From Candidatus Adiutrix sp. (GTDB lineage Bacteria > Desulfobacterota > Desulfarculia > Adiutricales > Adiutricaceae), in the NCBI GenBank assembly GCA_031273445.1, contig JAISRV010000254.1, positions 1 to 5,675 on the forward strand: DNA of 5,675 bases, given 5' to 3'. Below the pieces are notes generated by a model. It ran no database searches. It saw only the letters and a list, made by a program, of their open reading frames with translations, and was not told the origin of the DNA. The position numbers were made by a program, and so were the translations under genes. Positions 1-5,675 of this stretch are shown in pieces (the first letter of the stretch is position 1; every line of letters starts with the position of its first letter).

Positions 1-20
1 CGCCGCGGGACGGCGGCGCG

Positions 21-27
21 AGAGGAG
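21..27 (+). promoter_or_regulatory. Shine-Dalgarno site of nifE
   Basis: AGAGGAG lies 6 bases before the ATG at 34. It decides the start, since the same reading frame has no stop between the left edge and this ATG and an upstream start outside the window cannot otherwise be excluded. Confidence 0.7.
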
Positions 28-33
28 CTGGGC

Positions 34-1413
34 ATGCGGACGCAAATCCTTGACGAACGCAAAAAATCCATAATCCGCAAAGAGCGGGGCGACTGCGGCG
101 GCGGCGGCATCAACTGCGAGGCCGCGAGCGTGTCCGGGGCGGTCAGCCAGCGCGCCTGCGTTTACTGCGGGGCGCGGGTCGTGCTGAACCCCATTACCGA
201 CGCTTTTCATCTCGTGCACGGCCCTATCGGCTGCGCAAGCTACACCTGGGACATTCGCGGCAGCCTGACCAGCGGTTCAACGCTCTTTCGCCAGGCCTTT
301 TCAACCGATCTGCAAGAGCGCGACATCATCTTCGGCGGCGCGGAAAAACTGTCCGCCGCCATCGACGAGGCCATGAGAATCTACCGGCCCAAGCTTATTT
401 TCGTTTACGCCACCTGTATCGTCGGGGTCATAGGCGACGACGTCGAGGCCGTGTGCCGCCAGGCCGAAAAAAAATACGGCAACCGCGTCGTCGCGGTCAA
501 GGCGCCCGGTTTCGCCGGCCACAAGGCGGAAGGCTACCGCCTGGCCGGAAACGCCCTCATGACTCTTCTCAAACCCCACGCCGCCGAGCCCCGCGAGAAG
601 AGCATCAATATTCTCGGCGACTACAATCTCGCGGGCGAGATGTGGATCATCAAAAACTACATGCGCGAAATAGGCCTGCCGGTCATCAGCGGCTTTACGG
701 GCGACGCCAGCTGCGACACGCTCACCCAGGCCCCCGGGGCCTCCCTGAACGTCGTGCAGTGCGCCGGCTCCATGACGCATCTGGCCCGGCGGATGGAAGA
801 GGAATTCGGCATCCCGTGGATCAAGGCGAGTTTTTTCGGCCTGGAAGACGCCACCAGGGCCATTATGGACATAGCGGAATTCTTCGGCGACCAGGCCGTG
901 CGCGCACGGGCCGCCGCCCTGACCCAACGCGAATCGGCGCGGGCGGCGGCCGTCGTCGCCCGCTGCAAACCGCATTTCGCCGGCAAAAAGGCCGCGATTT
1001 TCGTGGGCGGCGGCTTCAAGGCCATTTCGCTCATCCGTCAATTCACCGAGATGGGCATTGAAACGGTCATCGTCGGCGCCCAGACCGGCAAGCCTGAAGA
1101 ATATGCGGTCATCGCCGGGCTGGTGAACGACGACGCCGTCATTCTGGACGACGCCAACCCGGCGGAGCTCGAAGCCTTCATGAAGGAAAAAGGCGCCGAC
1201 ATCCTCGTCGGCGGGGTCAAAGAGCGCCCGCTGGCCTACAAACTGGGCCTGGCCTTTTGCGACCATAACCACGAACGCAAACACCCGCTGGCCGGGTACG
1301 AGGGCGTCGTCAACTTCGCCAGAGAAATCAATCTGTCGATCAACAGCCCGGTCTGGCGGCATATGCGGACATCCTGCCGCTTCAGCTTCGGGCAGCCGGG
1401 AGAAAGGCCATGA
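34..1413 (+). CDS. nifE: FeMo-cofactor scaffold protein NifE
   Basis: NifE is the alpha-like half of the NifEN scaffold, a cytoplasmic heterotetramer on which the NifB-made Fe-S precursor is matured with Mo and homocitrate before delivery to NifDK. The 459-residue product is close to the usual NifE length. Hallmarks: the block RACVYCGARVVLNPITDAFH (41-59 region) followed by LVHGPIGC, IFGGAEKL (99-106), VYATC (124-128), VIGDD (132-136), GDYNLAGEMW (195-204) and HNHERKHPLAGYEG (411-424). Cysteines C42/C45, C67 and C128 are placed like the P-cluster-type cysteines that bind a 4Fe-4S cluster at the NifE-NifN interface; C243 lies where NifE has its conserved mid-protein Cys. The ATG at 34 is chosen because AGAGGAG sits 6 bases upstream, although the frame stays open to the window edge. 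The stop overlaps the nifN-B start (ATGA). NifD is a relative, but the following NifN-B gene and the N-terminal motif support NifE. Confidence 0.95.
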   Translation: MRTQILDERKKSIIRKERGDCGGGGINCEAASVSGAVSQRACVYCGARVVLNPITDAFHLVHGPIGCASYTWDIRGSLTSGSTLFRQAFSTDLQERDIIFGGAEKLSAAIDEAMRIYRPKLIFVYATCIVGVIGDDVEAVCRQAEKKYGNRVVAVKAPGFAGHKAEGYRLAGNALMTLLKPHAAEPREKSINILGDYNLAGEMWIIKNYMREIGLPVISGFTGDASCDTLTQAPGASLNVVQCAGSMTHLARRMEEEFGIPWIKASFFGLEDATRAIMDIAEFFGDQAVRARAAALTQRESARAAAVVARCKPHFAGKKAAIFVGGGFKAISLIRQFTEMGIETVIVGAQTGKPEEYAVIAGLVNDDAVILDDANPAELEAFMKEKGADILVGGVKERPLAYKLGLAFCDHNHERKHPLAGYEGVVNFAREINLSINSPVWRHMRTSCRFSFGQPGERP

Positions 1414-3734
1414 GCGCCAATCTGGTCAACCTGACCACCAACCCCTGTAAAATGTGCATGCCCCTGGGCGCGGCGACCGCCTTTTACGGTCTTCAAAAAT
1501 GCATGAGCCTGTTGCACGGTTCACAGGGCTGCAGCACCTATATCCGCCGGCATATGGCCACTCACTACAATGAACCTGTGGACATCGCCTCCTCGTCTCT
1601 GACGGAAGAAGGCACGATCTTCGGCGGGGCCAAAAATCTGCTGAAAGGCCTGGACAATCTGATCAGGCTTTACGAGCCGGAAATCATCGGCGTCGCCTCC
1701 ACCTGCCTGGCCGAAACCATAGGCGAAGACGTCGGGGCCGTCATCAGAACTTTTTACGAAACACGCCCCGGCTGCGCCGTCAAAATCATCGCCGCGGCGG
1801 CGCCGGGTTACGGCGGCACGCAGTTTGAAGGATATTTCCGGGCGCTCCAGGCCACGGTCAGCCAAATTGAAATGAATCCGAGGCCCCACGGCGGCGTGAA
1901 TATAATCTCCGGGCTCATCAGCCCCGCCGATACGCGGGCGCTCAAGGCGCTTCTGGATTCCACGGGCCTGCCTTACACGCTGTTGCCCGACCTGTCGCGG
2001 AACCTTGACGGCGTCCACGCCGAAACCTACAACCGCCTGCCGGGCGGGGGCACGCCTCTGGCCGCCATTGCCGCCATGGCCGGCGCGCGCGCGACCCTGG
2101 AGCTTTCGCCTTTCTGCCCCGACGGATATTCGCCCGGCGAATATCTCGAAACGACCTACGGAGTGCCGCTTACGCGCCTGGCCCTGCCCATCGGCCTGCG
2201 CGACGTCGACGCCTTTCTGTCGGCGCTGGCCGATCTCGGCGCGGTCATCCCCCTCGGCCTCAAAGAGGAGCGCGGCCGCTATCTTGACGCCATGGCCGAC
2301 GCCCACAAATACAACGCGGCGGCGAGGGCGGCCATTTTCGGCGAGCCTGATTTCGTCTACGGTCTGACGCGCCTGGCCTGCGAAAACGGCATAATCCCCG
2401 TCGTCGCGGCTACGGGCACGCGCTGCGCGGCCCTGGCCGACGCGCTGGCGGGCGAAATGGCGGCGGCGGCCGAGCGTCAGTTCGTGGAGAATTACGACCT
2501 GATTGATTTCGCGGACTTTGAGACCATCGACGCCTATATTGAAAAAAACAAGGCCAATATCCTCATCGGCAGTTCCGAGGCCCGCCGCATCGCGGAAAAA
2601 CGGCATCTGCCGCTGGTGCGTTGCGCCTTCCCCGTGCATGATCGCGTGGGCGGGCAGCGCCGGCGGACGCTCCTCTATGACGGTTCCCTGGCCCTCTTGG
2701 ACGACGTCGCCAACGCCATGCTGGCCCAGACCGAAGAGACCTTCCGCGGCGCGCTTTTCCGCCGGCTGCACCAGGACGGGCCCGGCCGGGAGGATCAACC
2801 CGCGCGCCGGAACGCCGCCAAAACGGCGACGCACCCCTGTTTCTCCCCCGAGGCCAGCAAGGCCGCGGCGCGCCTCCATCTTCCCGTCGCCTCGGCCTGC
2901 AACATCAGCTGTAATTACTGTCTGCGCAAATGCGACTGCCCCAATGAGAGCCGGCCGGGCGTAACGACGGCCCTGCTCTCGCCCGCCGAAGCTTTTGAAC
3001 GCTTCAAGGCGGTCAAAGCCGAATTCTCCAATCTCACGGTCGTCGGCGTCGCCGGGCCGGGCGACGCGCTGGCCGATTTCGCGCGGACGGAAAAAACGCT
3101 GAGCCTGATCCGCGCATATGATCCGGACATCACCTTCTGCCTGTCGACCAACGGGCTGATGCTGCCGGTTCACGCTTCCAGGCTGATGGAGCTCGGCCTA
3201 TCCCACGTCACGGTGACCATCAACGCCGTTGATCCCGCCATCGGGGCCAGGATCTATCGTTTCGTCGACTTCATGGGCCGCCGCTACGACGGCGAAACAG
3301 GCGCGGCCGTTTTGCTGGCCAATCAACTGAGCGGCTTAAAGCGCCTCGTCGACGGCGGCGTGGTCGCCAAGGTCAACATCGTCATGCTGAAGGGCGTAAA
3401 CGACAGCCATATTGAAGCTGTGGCCGCCACAGCGCGCGATATGGGCGCCTCTCTGATGAACATCATGCGGCTCATCCCCGTCCGGGGCAGCCTCTTTGAA
3501 CATTTGCCCCCGGTCGGCGACGAGGAAATGATGGGCCTTCGCGCCTCCTGCGAAAAATATACGCCCCAGATGCGCCACTGCCGGCAATGCCGGGCCGACG
3601 CCGTCGGTCTTTTGGGCCATGACGAGGCCGGCGCCTTGGGCGAGCCCGGGGACGTTGAGGCGATCATGACCGGCCTGATGAAAGAGCGTAAACGCGAACA
3701 TGCGCATTATCGACGCGACCCTGTTGGCGCTTGA
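1410..3734 (+). CDS. nifN-B: NifN-NifB fusion: FeMo-co scaffold subunit plus radical-SAM NifB-co synthase
   Basis: One 774-residue protein joins two cofactor-assembly factors. Residues 1 to about 446 are NifN: TNPCKMCMPLGA (10-21), HGSQGC with C41 at the interface-cluster position, EEGTIFGGAKNL (66-77), STCLAETIGEDV (97-108), AAPGYGGTQFEGY (130-142) and ILIGSS (384-389). After a charged linker (about 447-474), residues 475 to about 740 are the NifB core: HPCFS (475-479), the radical-SAM CX3CX2C (C497, C501, C504) that binds the SAM 4Fe-4S cluster, C510 within CDCPNESRPGV, AGPGD (548-552), LSTNGLMLP, TVTINAVDP and the C-terminal CRQCRAD (724-730). NifB builds the 8Fe carbide precursor and NifN-NifE receives it. 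No NifX-like domain follows. The frame runs without a break through the linker. The start forms ATGA with the nifE stop, with GGGAGAAAGG just upstream. A similar fusion is known in Clostridium pasteurianum. Confidence 0.95.
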   Translation: MSANLVNLTTNPCKMCMPLGAATAFYGLQKCMSLLHGSQGCSTYIRRHMATHYNEPVDIASSSLTEEGTIFGGAKNLLKGLDNLIRLYEPEIIGVASTCLAETIGEDVGAVIRTFYETRPGCAVKIIAAAAPGYGGTQFEGYFRALQATVSQIEMNPRPHGGVNIISGLISPADTRALKALLDSTGLPYTLLPDLSRNLDGVHAETYNRLPGGGTPLAAIAAMAGARATLELSPFCPDGYSPGEYLETTYGVPLTRLALPIGLRDVDAFLSALADLGAVIPLGLKEERGRYLDAMADAHKYNAAARAAIFGEPDFVYGLTRLACENGIIPVVAATGTRCAALADALAGEMAAAAERQFVENYDLIDFADFETIDAYIEKNKANILIGSSEARRIAEKRHLPLVRCAFPVHDRVGGQRRRTLLYDGSLALLDDVANAMLAQTEETFRGALFRRLHQDGPGREDQPARRNAAKTATHPCFSPEASKAAARLHLPVASACNISCNYCLRKCDCPNESRPGVTTALLSPAEAFERFKAVKAEFSNLTVVGVAGPGDALADFARTEKTLSLIRAYDPDITFCLSTNGLMLPVHASRLMELGLSHVTVTINAVDPAIGARIYRFVDFMGRRYDGETGAAVLLANQLSGLKRLVDGGVVAKVNIVMLKGVNDSHIEAVAATARDMGASLMNIMRLIPVRGSLFEHLPPVGDEEMMGLRASCEKYTPQMRHCRQCRADAVGLLGHDEAGALGEPGDVEAIMTGLMKERKREHAHYRRDPVGA
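2898..2921 (+). other. Radical-SAM CX3CX2C motif of the NifB domain
   Basis: These codons encode C497-N-I-S-C501-N-Y-C504, the three cysteines that bind the site-differentiated 4Fe-4S cluster used for S-adenosylmethionine cleavage. With HPCF upstream (codons from 2832), C510 just downstream and CRQC near the C-terminus, the set of NifB ligands expected for precursor clusters appears intact, so the fused domain is probably active. Confidence 0.93.
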
Positions 3735-4686
3735 AGCGACGGGGGGCGGCCTTTCCGACGCGGACGAGGACGCCTGGCGCCGCGCCGCGGCCGAAGGCCG
3801 GGTCGGGCCGCTTGAAACGATTTGGCCCGAAAAAACTCCGAGCCGCGCTCTCGCGCCGGAACCGCCGCCTCTCTCCGGCGGAGAGAGCGCCGCTCCACAG
3901 CCGGCCGCGCCTTTCCCGGAAAAACTGGCGCGCCTGACGTCGACGCTTCTCCTGCCCTCAGCCAAGGCCTTGGACGAGTTGTCTCCAAGCGTGTTTTCCG
4001 GCGGCCGACGCTGTTGCCTCTATGGCCTGGGCGACGCTCTGTCGATCGGCTGGGACTCGGCGTTTCGCCGCCTTGAAAGCCTGTCGGCCAGTTCAGGGGC
4101 GCTCCTGACGCCATGTTTCACCAACGAGCGCGGCTGCGCCACGGCGCTGACGGTCGAATGGCTGCTGGGCCGGGCGGAGCGCGCCGCCGTCGTCTCTTTC
4201 GCCGGCTGCGGCGGGCTGGCGGCCCTGGAAGAAGTTCTGGCGGCCCTGCGCGTCTACGGCGCCCTGCCCGACGCCGATCTGGCGGCGCTGCCAAAATTGG
4301 CGGCCCTCTATAGCCGCTTGGGCGGAGCGCCGATTTCGCCCGTCAAAGCCGTCATCGGCGAAGCCGTTTTTTATGTGGAAGCGGGCATCCATGTGGACGG
4401 GCTGGGCAAATCGCCCGATCTGTATGAACCTTTCCCGCCGGAGAGCGTGGGGCGGGAGCGCCGTATCGTCATGGGCAAACATTCGAGCCGACGGTCGGTT
4501 CTGGCCAAATGCGCGGCGCTTGATCTGCCGATGACCGAGGCTCTCGCGGGGCGGCTGCTGAAGCGTCTGAAAGAAGAAAGCGTCAAACGCGGCGCCAGCC
4601 TCCACGACGAAGATTTTATAAACCTGTATTCGACCTGCCGCGCCGGAAGAGACGAAAGGAAAGAGTCGAGCCATGCCGCGTTGTAA
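3700..4686 (+). CDS. nifV-omega: Homocitrate synthase omega subunit (NifV-omega), decayed barrel with C-terminal domain
   Basis: This 328-residue protein is the non-catalytic partner of split NifV, which with NifV-alpha would make homocitrate for FeMo-co. Its C-terminal half has homocitrate/isopropylmalate synthase signatures beyond the barrel: KAVIGEAVF (216-224), GIHVDGLGKSPDLYEPF (229-245), then ESVG, RRIVMGKHSS (254-263) and a helical tail. Residues 3-12 (IIDATLLALE) align with the first strand of NifV-alpha (IVDTTLRDGE), but the catalytic Arg and following Asp are replaced. Residues 137-186 match the HAHND-to-C-terminal part of NifV-alpha with both metal-binding His lost (C139, T141). 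A Pro/Ala-rich stretch (about 44-75) replaces part of the barrel. The ATG at 3700 is supported by the strand-1 match; its ribosome site is weak (AAAGAG at 3681-3686, 13 bases away), so translation probably depends on upstream nifN-B. It overlaps nifN-B by 35 bases and nifV-alpha by 14. Confidence 0.85.
   Translation: MRIIDATLLALEATGGGLSDADEDAWRRAAAEGRVGPLETIWPEKTPSRALAPEPPPLSGGESAAPQPAAPFPEKLARLTSTLLLPSAKALDELSPSVFSGGRRCCLYGLGDALSIGWDSAFRRLESLSASSGALLTPCFTNERGCATALTVEWLLGRAERAAVVSFAGCGGLAALEEVLAALRVYGALPDADLAALPKLAALYSRLGGAPISPVKAVIGEAVFYVEAGIHVDGLGKSPDLYEPFPPESVGRERRIVMGKHSSRRSVLAKCAALDLPMTEALAGRLLKRLKEESVKRGASLHDEDFINLYSTCRAGRDERKESSHAAL
3869..3887. repeat. Near-perfect inverted repeat (hairpin) inside nifV-omega linker
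   Basis: CTCTCTCCG (3869-3877) and CGGAGAGAG (3879-3887) are exact reverse complements separated by one G. As RNA this gives an 8 bp stem with a GGC loop. It lies in the Pro/Ala/Ser-rich linker coding region, about 170 bases after the nifV-omega start. There is no U-tract after it, so it does not look like an intrinsic terminator. Confidence 0.6.
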
Positions 4687-5533
4687 AATTGTCGACACCA
4701 CTCTCCGCGACGGCGAACAGGCCCCCGGCTACGCTTTTTCCCCCGGCGACAAAGCCTTTCTCGCTTCGCTTCTGGATCAGGCGGGCGTATGCCAAATCGA
4801 AGCGGGGGCGCCGATCATGGGCGGCGATGAAAAAGACGGCGTTTGCGCGGTCAAAGACGCCTGCGGCGCCGCCCTCGTCTCCACCTGGAACAGGTTGACG
4901 AAAAAAGATGTGGACGCTTCCCTGGAATGCCGCCCCGACATCATCCATATTTGTCTGCCGGTGTCGGAGCGGCATATCGTCCGCAAACTCCGCACGACGA
5001 AAACGGCTTTGCTGCGACGATTCCGCGAAGTGGCGGAATATGCCGCCGAAAAAGGCGGCCGCGTCACGGCCGGCTTTGAGGACGCCTCGCGGGCGGATGA
5101 ACGTTTTCTATATGAAGCGGCCGAAACGGCGAGGCGGCATGGCGTCGAGCGCATCCGCCTGAGCGACACGGTGGGGTTGCTGCGCCCTTCCTCCGCCGCC
5201 GCCCTGGTGCGGGCGACGCTTGAAGTCGGGCTGCCCGTCGAAATGCACGCCCACAACGACCTGGGCATGGCCCTGGCCAACTCCGCCAGCGCCGTTCTGG
5301 CCGGGGCCGAGTTTATCGACGCCACGCTCCTGGGCATCGGCGAGCGCGCGGGCAATTGCGGCTTTGGCGACTTTGTCGCCGCCTTCAGCGAGTTCGCGAT
5401 GATCTCGCCGGAGGCGGCCCGCAAGGCCGAAGGCCTGGCCCGGCCGCTTCTATCGCGCCGCCGGTCGGATTTTTTTTGCTTGAAGGGGATCAGCCATGAC
5501 CAGACCGCCGATTATCGCCGCCCTTGTCGATGA
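4673..5533 (+). CDS. nifV-alpha: Homocitrate synthase alpha subunit (NifV-alpha), catalytic TIM barrel
   Basis: The 286-residue product carries the catalytic barrel that condenses acetyl-CoA with 2-oxoglutarate to homocitrate, the organic ligand of FeMo-co. Signatures: VDTTLRDGEQAPGY (7-20) with metal ligand D8 and catalytic R12; EAGAPIMGGDE (43-53), the substrate-selecting strand; GFEDASRAD (134-142); RLSDTVGLLRP (162-171); MHAHNDLGMA (191-200) with metal ligands H192 and H194; and GIGERAGNCG (221-230). The protein stops right after the barrel and lacks the GIHVDG/GKHSG domain found at the end of one-piece NifV, LeuA or HCS; that domain is in the upstream omega gene. AAAGGAA (4655-4661) precedes the ATG by 11 bases. 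The last residues follow an eight-T run at 5470-5477, and the final 38 bases overlap the next gene, so the extreme C-terminus is uncertain. The nif context favours homocitrate synthase over isopropylmalate or citramalate synthase. Confidence 0.92.
   Translation: MPRCKIVDTTLRDGEQAPGYAFSPGDKAFLASLLDQAGVCQIEAGAPIMGGDEKDGVCAVKDACGAALVSTWNRLTKKDVDASLECRPDIIHICLPVSERHIVRKLRTTKTALLRRFREVAEYAAEKGGRVTAGFEDASRADERFLYEAAETARRHGVERIRLSDTVGLLRPSSAAALVRATLEVGLPVEMHAHNDLGMALANSASAVLAGAEFIDATLLGIGERAGNCGFGDFVAAFSEFAMISPEAARKAEGLARPLLSRRRSDFFCLKGISHDQTADYRRPCR
5470..5477 (+). other. Eight-T homopolymer near the end of nifV-alpha
   Basis: A run of eight T in otherwise GC-rich coding DNA. In the annotated frame nifV-alpha continues to a TGA at 5531-5533. 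A +1 change at the run reaches TGA at 5481-5483, directly at the next gene's ribosome site. A -1 change reaches TGA at 5497-5499, overlapping the next ATG as ATGA. It could be a sequencing length error, a slippage site, or simply coding. Confidence 0.6.
5482..5489 (+). promoter_or_regulatory. Shine-Dalgarno site of the last gene
   Basis: GAAGGGGA lies 6 bases before the ATG at 5496 and is the basis for choosing that start. It sits inside the 3' end of nifV-alpha, so the ribosome site is itself translated in the annotated nifV-alpha frame. Confidence 0.65.
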
Positions 5534-5675
5534 CGCCGGCCAGCCGGCCTCCTTGGCCGCCATGACGGCTTATTGCCTTTTTTCGCGCCCGCCGGGCCGG
5601 GCCTGGGAAAAACAACGTCAGGTTCCGGGCAACTTTTTAGACGGCTGCGCCGGCCTGGCGGCGGCGCGCGAAGCC
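5496..5675 (+). CDS. Partial CDS, possible AnfO-family nitrogenase accessory protein (N-terminal 60 residues)
   Basis: The frame from the ATG at 5496 is open for exactly 60 codons to the window's right edge, so the gene is cut at its 3' end. It begins MTRPPIIAALVDDAGQPASL, then ends a short way past AWEKQRQVPGNFLD and GLAAAREA. The pattern (a hydrophobic strand into a D-D-x-G turn, then W-E-x-x-R-x-V-P, then a Leu/Ala-x-x-R helix start) resembles the N-terminus of AnfO-family proteins, small accessory proteins of poorly known function found near Fe-only and some molybdenum nitrogenase genes. I recognise this from the general pattern only. A NifX/NafY-type cofactor-binding protein, or an unrelated nif-linked protein, is the alternative. 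That it is a real gene is better supported than its family: good ribosome site, GC-rich codon use like its neighbours, and operon position. Confidence 0.55.
   Translation, partial: MTRPPIIAALVDDAGQPASLAAMTAYCLFSRPPGRAWEKQRQVPGNFLDGCAGLAAAREA

Noticed and set aside
467..474. A8 run in nifE as a possible frameshift or slippage site
   Set aside because: The NifE frame is clearly continuous on both sides (VIGDD before, GDYNLAGEMW after), and the run simply encodes Glu-Lys-Lys before Tyr.
301..1362. Minus-strand open frame of 353 codons opposite nifE
   Set aside because: Same explanation: a compositional shadow of nifE without a convincing ribosome site, domain or conserved motif.
1521..3173. 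Minus-strand open frame of 550 codons opposite nifN-B
   Set aside because: Its product is rich in Arg, Gly, Ala and Asp with no recognisable domain, and it lies wholly opposite a strongly supported NifN-B frame. Long antisense frames are expected in GC-rich genes with G/C third positions.
3582..3593. Inverted repeat around GCCGGCAATGCCGG as a regulatory hairpin
   Set aside because: It is short and falls exactly on the codons for the conserved CRQCRAD motif of NifB, so coding constraint explains it.
3734..4686. nifV-omega as a pseudogene or as a stand-alone isopropylmalate synthase fragment
   Set aside because: The frame is intact over 328 codons, the C-terminal domain motifs are preserved, and it is placed next to nifV-alpha as in known split NifV pairs, so a functional omega subunit is the better reading.
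1..5675. Sigma-54 promoter, NifA site or intrinsic terminator inside the window
   Set aside because: All genes overlap and I saw no GG-N10-GC element in a plausible upstream position and no GC-rich stem followed by a T-tract between genes; the T8 at 5470 is not preceded by a convincing stable stem.

Overview
This window is one tightly packed, single-strand piece of a nitrogen-fixation (nif) operon. It carries the iron-molybdenum cofactor (FeMo-co) assembly module: nifE, a fused nifN-nifB gene, a split homocitrate synthase (nifV-omega then nifV-alpha), and the start of a gene that may encode an AnfO-like accessory protein. No nitrogenase structural genes (nifHDK) are inside the window. They may lie just upstream, because nifE begins only 33 bases from the left edge.

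Layout: nifE (34-1413) ends in an ATGA overlap with nifN-B (1410-3734). This overlaps nifV-omega (3700-4686) by 35 bases, which overlaps nifV-alpha (4673-5533) by 14 bases, which overlaps the last, truncated gene (from 5496) by 38 bases. There is no intergenic space and so no internal promoter or terminator that I can see; the whole stretch reads as one transcript. I see no tRNA, rRNA, insertion sequence, CRISPR array, attachment site or replication origin.

How the genes work together (family knowledge applied to these calls): NifB uses radical-SAM chemistry to build the carbide-containing 8Fe precursor NifB-co. NifE and NifN form the scaffold that receives it, where molybdenum and homocitrate are added. 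NifV makes homocitrate from acetyl-CoA and 2-oxoglutarate. Here NifB is covalently attached to the C-terminus of NifN, so precursor synthesis is tethered to its acceptor. NifV is split into a catalytic barrel protein (alpha) and a partner (omega) that carries the C-terminal domain on a decayed barrel.

Organism: the DNA is GC-rich throughout. Both a NifN-NifB fusion and a split NifV-omega/alpha pair are known from Clostridium pasteurianum, but the base composition does not fit Clostridium. A GC-rich anaerobe carrying an anaerobe-type nif cluster fits better, for example a sulfate-reducing deltaproteobacterium (Desulfovibrio-like) or a GC-rich Firmicute. This is inference from gene architecture and composition, not a taxonomic identification.

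The points most worth a second look are the paralogous origin and loss of metal and catalytic residues in NifV-omega, the NifN-B fusion, an eight-T run at the end of nifV-alpha where either frame change gives a stop next to the following start, and an 8-9 bp hairpin inside the proline/alanine-rich linker of nifV-omega.
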